Assembly: GCA_030847615.1 (NCBI GenBank)
Contig: JAUMIR010000001.1
Coordinates: forward strand, 158,879,001-158,943,000
Length of the DNA stretch: 64,000 nucleotides
Direction: 5' to 3'
Source of the DNA: Gambelia wislizenii
Lineage: Eukaryota > Chordata > Lepidosauria > Squamata > Crotaphytidae
Position numbers and translations under genes: made by a program. This document shows positions 25,601 through 37,600 of this stretch, piece after piece. Each line of letters starts with the position of its first letter. The stretch's first letter is position 1. The notes below the pieces were generated by a model. It had not been told where the DNA came from, ran no database searches, and saw only the letters and a program-made list of their open reading frames with translations.

Positions 25601-28600
25601 TACTCCCCCTCCCCAAACCTCTGATGTTCTGACCTTTGTTGAACCAAGATTAATGGTAGTAACAGCTGCAGCAGCTGCAGCAGATGTTTTCTCTGAAGAG
25701 TCTGCCTGGTGCAGGATGCTCCACAGAAGAGTTACGGATGACATGATCATGTGAAGGATAGACAAGATCCCACTGCGGGCTTCCAGCATGTGCTTCTGAT
25801 CGACATTAACCAGAAGCTGGTTCAGATAAAGGTGGGGGGAAAAAACAATCAATTACTCTCAGTGATACTGACAGATAGGAAAGCCTCACCCTCCTTCACC
25901 CTGGACATACATTTCCCTCTTGACTTCTCCTTTCTGTTTTTAATTAGCACTATGTTTGATCTGAACGTGAACCAAAACTGTCTTTAAATTATACAGTGTA
26001 TTTTGATGCTATGGTTAGAAGCAATTTTTAAACTGATGATGATCAATATTTGATGGAATACAGATGTGATGCTAACTATACTTTCCAGATGGGATGGGGG
26101 ACAGGAGGGATGGGGATGAACGTGTGATTTCTGAATGTTCCAATTTTAAAAAAATATAATTGGAAAATCAGGAAGCCTGTGTCAAGCCAGAATTTGCTAA
26201 TGCCTGCACTAAGCAAGTATAAGCAGCTAATTCAAAGCTCATCAAGAGAAACTATTTGCTTTTTTATACGTTTGCTTTTTGATTGTTTTACTCTTTCTAT
26301 AAACAACCATGGAATTAAAACATATAAGATGAGGATCCATGAAACAAAATACCATCCACAACAGGGCAATGTCTTTATTAGAACCAATCACAATGCTACG
26401 AAAGTGTGTCAGTTTCAAGTTCTCTCAAAGTTTTCACCATCCTAAGTGACACAAATATTTAAGAAATGGAAAAAGAAAGAGAAAAGTCCAGCAACTAGGC
26501 TGGATGCACGCTTATGGTCAGCAGTTAAACTCTGTTGCAGATAGACACTGCAGACTGAATAAACCACCTAACTTGATGAGTTCTGCATAATGATTGCATG
26601 TTAAATTAGTTATTGCCCAACTGTGGATCTTGTTTTTACCCTTGGTGTATGATTAAAGTACAGTATTACAACAGGTGAAATAAATAAATAAATAAATAAA
26701 TATTGCTTTCCATTCCATCCAAAAAATGATTATTATACCCGGTATAACCTTCTTTGAGCCTCCTGTATGCAAACCACACTGAACAGTAACAAACAGGAGC
26801 TGCACAACACTCAAACTTTGCTATGCTCTCTTCATTCATTACTAGTCCACAGAACAAAGAGAAAATAGTACTTGAAATCCATTTTTCAACTAACAATAAT
26901 TTACGTTCAATATATGTTTACCACTAACATATTTGTACATTTTGGAGGGAGAGGGCAAGAGCAAGTGAACAAAAATAGTCATTTTATTATTAAAATGTTT
27001 AAAGCTCAAAATATTTTTTAAATGACAAGAAGCAGATTTTCCAGATATGTAATTACAATCTCAATTTGAACCTTTTCTTTGGAGGTGGGGGGCAATTGAG
27101 GATTTACAGCATGGCTTTTCAGACTTAATCCTTCCAAGTTGCTAAATGCATATAAAAAGCAGATAAAACTTCCTGGTCCTATGCTTCCTAACAGTACCTT
27201 ATATGCAATAGCTAGATTAAAAACAAACAAACAAACAATAAATAAATAACATTGAATTGTACCCATCAACTGCAATGGGGCAAGAATGCCTAAATCAGTG
27301 TGGCATTATGTCTATCATCTCTCATGCTTTATCATATGTGTAATAGACAGGATGTCATTTTCCTCTTATTCTGAAGGGTAAACGGGAGGGGCAAGAAATC
27401 TCTGTGTTGTCTAAGTTCCTTGGAACAAAGGTAGAACATAAGTAAAACAAACAAACAAATGATGCATTGAAGAAGATGGGATCAGGCAAAATTGACCAGC
27501 GGAAGCTTCTAATGAATTCACTTTGATGAGAACCTAGCGAACTGAGATGGATTTACTATGTAACCAAGTAAGTGATAAAATTGGACAACATGAAAGTAAA
27601 GTCTGTAACATAAGTATCTGCTTAAATACCCTAAAGGCGCCAGATCCTATCTGATCTCGGCTGCTAAGCAGGGTCAGCCCTGGTTAGTACTTGGATGAGA
27701 GATCACCGGTAAATACAAGGTGCTGCATATTTCAGAGGAAGGAATGGTAAAACTACCTCTGAGTATTTCTTGCCTAAGAAAACCCTATGAAATTCATGGG
27801 GTCACCATAAGTCAACAGGCAATCTGAAGACACATACAAAGTAAGTATGAACTGTTTTGATTTTACAGATAGGGAACCAAAGCTCAGAAAGAGTGGCTTG
27901 TCCAAGGATGCATCTAAAACACAAAGTAGGACTTGAACCAAGGCTGCTAATATCCAGTGGACTTCACCTATACCTTTTGTTCTTGGTAGACTGTTATGTC
28001 TTTAGTGTTGTTCTCTCTGAAGAGTCTGCCTGGTGCAGGATGCAGAAAATATGTTCTCTGGTGCAGAAAATATATTTTCTTCAGTAAATAAAGTACTACA
28101 GAAAGACAATTTTGTTAACTGAGTATATAAACTTTCCCTGTGTCCCTGAGAAAAGGTGAACCATATCTCAAAATAAATGTAAAAGCCTGTAGCTTTATGT
28201 GTTTGCAATACAGTAGGACCCCTGTACCCACTGATTCATTATCCACTGATTCAATTATCCATGGGACACAAAAAAAGCATACCTACCATAGAGTTTTCCT
28301 AGAAAATGTGTCCTCTCTAGCCATTTTCTAGGTCCTCCAAGGCAATTCTATGGTTTTATAAACTGGAAGTCCCATTGTTTTCAATGACATTCACTATTAT
28401 CCACAGTTTTTGGTATCCACGCCCCCTCCCAGAACCAATCCCCAGCGGATAAGGGGGCCCTACTGTAAGGGGCTTTTTGCGATTGGCTTCAACAGCAGCA
28501 AATGTACACCAAACTTGGACAAACCTATCTGGTGACAACAGAAGAGGCCAAATCATTGGCATGATCCCCAGAGAGAAGCACACATATTCATCCTTATGGG

Positions 28601-31600
28601 TGCTCCAACTCAATAGAGGCAGCAGCTTTTTTCTCCCGAGAACAAGCACAAATACTTTTGGGGGGAAAAACATTTTTAAAAGTTGAAGATATAGCCAAAT
28701 CCTTGGAACATCCTTACCTGATGATACTGTGCAGAAGGATCAAGTAAGCAGTAGTGAATAATAGTAGTTATGCCTTCCAAAAGAGTAAGCATCATATCAG
28801 GCGGAGTAACTGATGCCATCCAAAGGGGCCTAAAACACAACATGGAATTTGTGGCAATTTTGCAAGGGACATATTAAACATTAATATATTTTTAAAAAAT
28901 AAAATCTGCCAAGAGGAAAAGAGAGACACATGCCTACTGTCAGACAATTCTGTTTCATATCTGTATTGTTGAATCAGGTTATCTAGGTTTCTGCAAAGCT
29001 GGAGGGTCACCGAAACCACCACCCTTTGGAGTACTTTCCCCATATAAGGCAGAGAAGCAGTAATGAGACCAATCCACTGGGGGTGCATTTTACAGGCACA
29101 GTACTGGTGTAACGCTCTGATCACGGCACAGAGAAACATGCCCTGGGAGGTGATTGGCTGAGAATGTAAATACTGAAGGGATGTCATTGGCTGCTGGGGG
29201 TTGATGTGTTCCAAGTCAGCGATGACAAAGTCAAAGCCTGTCTCGTTCTCCTCAGGCACAGTCATGACTCTGTGCTCCAGGACAATGAGCCGCTGGAGGA
29301 CTTTTAAGAGCTGAGACTGGAGGGTGCTACCATTGTCAAATTCATCCTCAGAGAAGTTAATAAGGCTGTCCTCTGAGAACCCTTCCTCAATTGTCATTAT
29401 GTTTTTTCCAGCCACCTTCTCGCTATGCCACTTCTGGGCACTGAATATGGAGGACAGCAGACAGTGCAGGACCACCTTCTGCACCTTGCATTTGGAAAGC
29501 ATGTCTGAAATGAAGCTGGGGAAGCCTTTGGTGGAACTTTCCACCACTTTTGCCAGCTCTGCAAAGAGAAGAGTCAAGATCTCAATACTCATCATCTGCA
29601 TGTTACGGTTGCCTATCAGGTCTTGTGAGGAGACTTTCACATGGGTTGGATAGTGGCTCCGCATATAGTACAAACACAAAGAAATCAGGATCTCTATGTA
29701 CATGGAGCTCCGAAAATTATGGTTCGAGTCCACCGGGATATGGCTGTAAAAGTCTTTGCCCATGACAGATATGCGATGCCTGGCCAAGAGATTCTGAAGT
29801 AATGAAAGTTGGGGGGTATAGGCATTGTTGACACTGGTGGTAGAGATGGCATTCACAAAAGCAGAAGGATTTGTCTTCAAGATGGCTTTAATTGCGGAAA
29901 AGGCGTACAGAGTCCTTGAGGAGTCATACACCTGAAGGTAGAGCAACACATGCTGATACAAAGGATGTATGTTAAAATGGGGGGACTTCCGCGTCCCTGG
30001 AGACCCCGCATCACTCTCAATTTCTGAGATTTCTCCCTCTCCACAGCTGTACCAGTTTTCCAAGTCAAGGCCATCACTGAAGAATACACTGGTTTGCTTA
30101 ACCTTCTCAGCTTGTGCTTTCTTCTTCTCTTCATCTTTTCTCTTGGCTATTTTGACTTTGGGTTTTGCTCCTGGCTGCTTACCAGACTCTTTCACAATAG
30201 TTTCTTTCTCTGATGTTTTTTCAGGCAATTTACCTTTGAAGCTGAACTGGATGCTACTGTGACTTCTCTGCCTGGACCTGACTTCTGTTGATGTGAAATT
30301 TGGGTCACTGAGAGTCTGCTGGCTTGACGAGATACAAGGTGAGGAGTTGTTTCTGGAGATTTCATTGGAAATGCTTTCAAGTCCTGTCTCTGTTGAGAGA
30401 GATAACAACTGGGAGCTGTCATTGCTAAGCAAGCTGCTCTGACTGTCTTGAATATTTGGCTCTTCCATTTTAGTTACCTCTTCAGAAGGATCCAAGGAAT
30501 TTAATTTAGCTGAAGTATCTTCTGCATACAGATAGTGTTTAGGTGGTTCAGTATCTTCACCAAGCCCACTGACAACCTTGCATATCAAGTCTATGACCAC
30601 CTGCTGTACTATTTCATCTGGTGAATCTCCTCTCAAATGCGGAGAACTGTCTGGTGCAGTCAGGCTTTCAGCTTCCACCTCATAACTTAGGTTATCCCCA
30701 GCAGAGGACTGGGAACAGCCAGAGTCCGAACTCTGCATCATTTCTATCTGATGGTCAGGAAGATCAAAATCAGAAGCAGCCAAAGGAATAGTTTCACTGC
30801 TAGTGCTCAGTAGGGAGATCCTGTCACTTAAGGGGTTGACCGTAAGACTAAAGTTCTCCATTTCATCCATGGCAAGTTGCTTCTCATTGTTCTCTTTGAC
30901 TGAAACATCTCGTTCTTGATTTGCTGGCATGTGGGCAAAAGCTTAAACAAAAAGCATAAAATTAACAGATATTAACCTTTTCCTACTCAAACAATTTTAT
31001 ATATGTATTTGATTTGAACCATCAGTGAGAGATTATTAGCAAAAATCATATAGCATTACTTTGGCTTTAGTGTTCATTCTGACGGATTACATACAAGTAG
31101 CATCCTAACCTCAAACTGTAACTATTAAGTACATCCACATTAGGTAACTACAGTATTACCACTCCACAGTGGCTGAATGTTAAACCTCTAGAGGAAAGAT
31201 GAGGTAGGGTGAAAATGGAAAAACAGAGAGCTAGGTATGCACATTTCTACAAATGTTTGGGTCCATCTCTTTATACGGTTACTGCTACCCAGGGATGTAA
31301 ATCTGTGATGATCTAGGAATGTCAATTTTTTGAATAATTTCCAAAGCACCCCCCATAGAAAAATACATATTTCTGTATAATTTTTATGTGGTATTCAATG
31401 CACATTCTAAAGAGTTTGGGAAATGAGGCTGCACATTTTTTTTACATAGAAAAAACACTTGTTTCCAGAAACACATGTAGTTTGCTTGTGCAAAATTGTT
31501 GTTTTTTGAGCAAAACTACCAATTTTGCATGAAAAATGCAGTCTGTTCCTAGAAACTGATTTTTTTAGGATAAAAATGTACATGCAATCTCCAAGCAGAT

Positions 31601-34600
31601 CATTAAGTGTTTTGAAATAGGTCAGCAAAGGACTTTGACACCTAATTCTCTATGAATAGGAACAACTAAAAAGACTTCCTCGGTTAGAAAAAAACACTAA
31701 AAATAAACTGCTGGGAAAAACCACCCAGGTACATGTCCGCTAGATCCAGTCATTGTTTTGTATTGGGCTCTAGTTGGAGAATCTCAGCACTTGTAAAAAA
31801 CAAACAAAAACAAAGCAGATTCTGGAAATACTTTGTCTGCCCACCTTTTCAGTAGACTTCTGTCATGCCTTGCTAGACTCCTAATAATAATACTAATATT
31901 TAATTCTTACTCGCCTCTCCCTGTGGATCGAGGCAGGGAACAACAACAAATAACACAACACATAACATCAGTTAAAAGAGCATATAAAACAAATGCATAT
32001 TAAAATCCATCAATAAATAATTTAAAACCTATAATTTAAAAATAATCTGGGTGGCCTGCCAGAAGAAACTGCTCTTTACTGCTAATTTAAACTCAGACAA
32101 CATCTCAAGCTGACAAATCTCTTTTGGCAGGTCATTCCACAGTCTAGGGGCGGCTGAAGAACATGTTCTCTAGGTAGCAGTCAGTCTAGTTTTGGCTGAC
32201 TGAAGGTGATATCTCTCAGAAGACCTGAGTGTACAGGGTGGATTATATGGGAGAAGGGGATCCTGTAGGTAACCGAGACCTAAAACGTGTAGAGCTTTAA
32301 AGGTAATAACCAACACTTTTTACTTTGCCTGGAAACTAACTGCCAGCCAGTCGAGTGATTTTAATATTGGTGTAATATGGTCATTCCTAAATGTACCAAG
32401 AACCAATCTGGTTGCCATGTTTAGAACTAATGGAAGTTTCAGAACTTGGTACAGATGTAGCCCAATGTACAGCACACTGCAGAAGTCTAACCCTGAACTT
32501 CTACAATGTGGTGCATGTGGCCTCACTTTCTCCCAGCAGCGGCTGCATACAGCTAGAGTACTTAATCTAGTCATTTCTGAAGACAAAGAGCCGACACATG
32601 TGCAGCTCCATGTGAGCCAAAACTATGAGTAAGCCTCCTCTAGATGTCTGTGGTATGAGTGTGGACTTCAGGGGACAAAATCACACGCAGACATTCAGGG
32701 TGGAGCTATGGGGCATGCTCCTGCTCCCCACTTGCATGTTGAGGCAGGTCAAGTTAAGCACACTTGAAGAAGGAATAGCAGACATATGAAATAAATTTTT
32801 TACATATGCACACAGACTACTTACAACCATCACAGTTAAATTTCTGCATAAAATGCTTTTCATTTTCTTCTTCAGGAAAACTGGGAGATTTATTCCAATA
32901 GCATTCAGCTTGCACTCTCTGAACAGAAATGCGCTGAGTTTTTGGGTGAAGCAGCAGCAGAAGCAAAGGTTCAAGGACTCGTGCAATGTCATGACGCTGG
33001 AGCACTTGATTTAACCAGGCCTGACCAACTGACCAAGTAGAGCCATCTAAACTGTTAAGGCTATCAAGCATAATAAACAAGGACCTGCAGGGAGGGAAAT
33101 TCAAATTAAACTGACAATTACAATAGACCAATAAAAACAGCAAGTGTTGTAACAGTTGGCATTGGCTGGAGAGGTCAGTTTCTCCCTGTCTAAACCGCTC
33201 AGAGCTACAAGCTTATTAAGGAATTGTTGCTTATGGCAGGATTAGGGAGGAAGGGAAGTGGTGAGAAAGGAGTGGAATGGGAAGGAGGTAGCTGGAAGAA
33301 AATAGTTCGAGCTTGGAAGTAATGCATTAGAAGAACCAACATTCTCTGCCATGTATTACTTTTGCGTGTACTTACAAGGCGGACAATAGTTTCCCTTTTG
33401 TGTGCGAAAAGTAAAACCAATTCATTACTTCTGAAATACTACCTTTTCTAGGGTCAGGGAAGTGTTGGTAATTTCTTATCATTTTCTTAAATTCAAGGCT
33501 TAAATTATTTCAAATTATGTTTAAAATAACAAGCAACACTAAATAAATATGTGATGAAACCAGTAACATTAACACAAATATGTTATGCTTTTTTCAAAAG
33601 TAACAGCTAGTACTAACAAGATAGTTTTTGAATTCCAAGTTCCAAGCTCTGAAAATAGGTGGCCTGTCCATCTGCTCTCACTTGTTTTCGCATCAGCCTT
33701 GCTCATTTTAGTATGTGGCCTTCCAAACATTGTCCAGTAATGGAATGTGGCCCTCAATATAAATGAGGTTCTGTATCCAAAATTATCATGTGACCAGTCA
33801 CCATACTGCTGTCTAGATCATCCTCCATCTTTGTTATCAATTAGCTGAGCAATTTTTTCCTACTATTATAGTTAAGTTACATTAGAATATTTTTTACAGT
33901 CCAGAAATTATTTGATAAGTGGACTTTGAAGTCATTTTTGTCATCTGATCTTATTCTATAATCTGATTTGACGTGGAATTTATTTCTATTTCTCTACCAG
34001 AGTGCACAAAAAAGTAATATTTAAAAAGACTTGCAACAGATTTCTCTGTGCTACAGGCTCAGCCAAGGATTCTGCCACCTGTGCAAAATAAATGTCAGGC
34101 ACTGATACATACTAGCAAACAGAATACTGGGTTCATTCATCTGTTCTGCTCCATTCTCTTTGCTAGTCTCTCTAATTCACTGAAGAGATGATTTGATAAA
34201 ACACAATGACTTTAAGATGACAGTGAGTGCAGCAGTTCAGTACTCAAATAATGTTAAACAGTTGGACACACCCTTCAATTTTTCTCATAACTTTCCATGT
34301 CTTACTTTATGGGATGAGTGGGAGGATTACAATTGCAAACTGCTTTCCCTGTTTTTCTTACTTAATAGGATGAACCAGGAGGACAAATTCACAAATCATT
34401 TTCATTGGAAGACTATAAATGATGTTGTTGTTTCATACCCACACTTTGTAGAAAACCCAAAGGTAGGGAGCGGAAGTAGGAAACATAACTTTGCTCAAAA
34501 GTTTGCAATTGTAAAATATAAGGAAGCACTTTCAAATTACAGTACAACGCTTGAACAGTACATTGATAAATCAAAATCTGACTACTTTAATAGGCTTTTA

Positions 34601-37600
34601 CTGAATCCATACATGTTCCTAACTAACCTGTCAAATGAACGGCCGTATGATGAGGACTTGTTAACATGGAGATCTCTGGTAAGGTGCCAGAGCACTGCAA
34701 ACTTTGCATGAGCTTCCATCCTGATTTTCTGCAGGATAAAAGGACAGATTAATCCATGCATATATTTGGTTCTTCTGGAAACGTAGGCTAGACGCCTGGT
34801 GGCAGTTACAAATGTGTAACCTAGACTTAAGCATGCGTGACTGTTGTGCATTCATGATCCCTATGCTGAGGAAGCATCTGCTGCAATCAACAGAGATCTG
34901 TTCCCCTGTCGATTGGGAAGCTGACTGACACTGACTGACGGTAACCCCCCCCCCCATGAGTAATCTCCAGCACAAAGGGGAATTGCGAAGGGATCCTGCT
35001 TCTCCCTGTCACACCAGAGATTGCTCAGGGGGGAAGGTGGAAACAGCAGTCAGCTGCTTCTTGAGCAACAGGGGAACAGGCCCTTATTGATCACAGAGGC
35101 TGCTTTCGTGGGGATTTGCGGGGTGGGGGTCAGGATGGGATTCACTTGTAGGCTACACATATGTATCTCCCATACAGGATTCTGACTGTACAGTAGTTTT
35201 AAAAAGGAAATAACAATAACATTCTAAATCAGAGCAAAGTTTTTTATGAACATACCAATTATAATAAACGACAAGATTTTTGAGTCCTGGAAGAAAGATA
35301 TAACAAGATTTATCTGGCAAGGTAAAAAACCCAGGATCAAGTATAAAATATTAACAGATGAAAAGGAAAGGGGAGGCTTAGCTCTACCAGGCCTACAAAT
35401 CTACTACCACACGAGTGCACTATCTTGCATAATAGAATGGGTAACATTGGAAAATACAAGATTACTGACTCTAGAAGGCTTTAACGCACAACAAAGCAAC
35501 AGTTCATGGAGAATTTAAACACCATTATCTGAGAAGAGCTTTATTAAGAACTTGGTTGAAGTATAAAAGGAAGATATGGCTCAAAACACCCCTGTGGTTC
35601 TCAAATCACGAGGCATACTTTAAAAAAGAAGACATATATAAAGAGAAATGGCTAACACATAGAGATTTACTTAAAAGAGAAGGAAGCAAACTGATAATGA
35701 AATCCCAAGAACTATGGGGGGGGGGGGAATATAGAGTGCCACTGGTTCTTATATAAGCAGTTTAGGAAAAATTTAAAATCGACCAAAAACTGCAGGAAAT
35801 AGAGGAAGACAACACTGATTTTGATAAGGTGTTTCAAGGAGGTAGGGAAAAGATATTATCAAAAATATACAAAATATTATTAAAACTAAGCCAAGAACAG
35901 AAAGCCATCAAACCATATATGATATCATGGGCAAGGAATTTTGGTTATGAAATACCACTAGAGCAATGGGAAAGACTATGGGGTAAAAACCTCTTTTACG
36001 AGGAGTAGTAATATTAGAGAAAATATTTACAAAATGATGACTAGGTGGCATCTAACACCACAAAGATTAGCGATGATATATAAGAATATGTCCGACCAAT
36101 GCTGGAAGTGTCAGAAGGCTTTGGGCACCTATTACCACATCTGGTGGAAATGCGAAAAAGCAGTAAGATATTGGGGGAAAGTTCACAAAACAATTACAAA
36201 ATTGCTAGATACTAATTATCCGAATGCTCCGGAGATCTACCTCTTAAATATGTTTGAAAAGATAGATTTTCAATTTCAAAAAAAGTATTGGAAGGTGTTG
36301 TCCTACATGATGATAGCTGCGAGAATAAACTTTGCAAAATATTGGAAAAACAAGAAATACCCTCAATTGAGGAATGGTCACTGAAACTTTTCGATATGTA
36401 TGAGATGGAACGATTAACTGTCTTAATGGATGAAAACAAAACATTAAAAAACTTAAAGATATGGGAGATACTAAACCCATTATGGAAAGGCAAACAGGGA
36501 GAAGAAGCCAACATAAAAGTAGACTGTGTTTAAATTGTGTTTAACAATATTTTATTTAAACAAAATCTGGAAAAATAAATAAATAAATAAATATATAAAA
36601 GGCAATCAGATTATAATAAAATATAAAAAGTTAAAAAAGGATAAAAGAAAGAAAAAGAAAGCAGAGAAATGAGATAGAAGATAAAGGAAAAAGGGGGGAA
36701 ATGAGTATAGATAATGCAAAATGGAGAGCAAAGAGATAAGGAAATAATGTCATATGAGTGGAATATAGAGAAGATGTAGAGAGAAATGGAGAATGAAAGA
36801 GAGAATATGTTATTTGTACTTTATTAGGATGTACATTTGGACGTATGTATATTTGGATGTATTGGATTTGTCTTAATGAATGTTTGTATGTTGTTTTATT
36901 TCATGTTTGAAACTCTGAATAAAAAATAGTTTTAAAAAAGAGTACAATCAAATTATTTGTTTGTTTATGTCACAAATGAAAACAGTGATTGGGTTTTGGT
37001 TCATAATATTTTTTGTGCTTTATTTTGCCATAATCCTAGGTTTCCTCTAGCTCAGTAACAGACCAGATTTAATTGCTGCTTCAGCAATTAGCCTTGACAA
37101 CATTACACATTTTTAAAAATCCACAGGCAAGTCACCATTGGAATGACATACAATTAATACATTATATAATATCACAGGGTTTTACTGCATCAAATTTCTA
37201 CGAGGTTATAATTTACACATGGCATGTGGCTGCCTGAACACATGACTATGACGATTTGAACTACCAAATATATTACATACTGTTATATGGTTTAAACAGT
37301 TTGATTAAACCAGTAATCCATGTTGCAAGCCATGTCTAGGTAATTGCAATCCATGTTACAAGCCATGTCTAGGTACAGACATGTTACAAGCTATGTCTAG
37401 GTATTTAAAGAAAAGGAAAATACTAGGGGAAAATAAGTTAAAAGACCTGAGGTAAAATATGCAAAACAGATTTGCAAACTCATTCCATACAGATGTTACA
37501 TGAAACCTGAGCTCAGCAACACTGTAACACTGGGAAAAAGTAAATGGATATCATCAGCTATGGACGATAGCAGTGTGTCATTATATTTATTCTTTCAAAA

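Noticed and set aside
27640..27725. Possible functional 5S rRNA gene
   Set aside because: Only the first part matches, with changes in the internal promoter; it continues into a SINE tail and lacks a T-run terminator.
28014..28043. Alternative exon 18 copy
   Set aside because: Only 30 bases are shared, and no acceptor or donor flanks them in a usable position; kept as a duplication, not an exon.
34193..34711. 172-residue plus-strand open frame
   Set aside because: Runs into exon 14 antisense, has no recognisable domain and lies in ordinary intron.
37319..37405. CRISPR-like array
   Set aside because: Three imperfect copies with near-zero spacer, in a vertebrate intron; simple local duplication.
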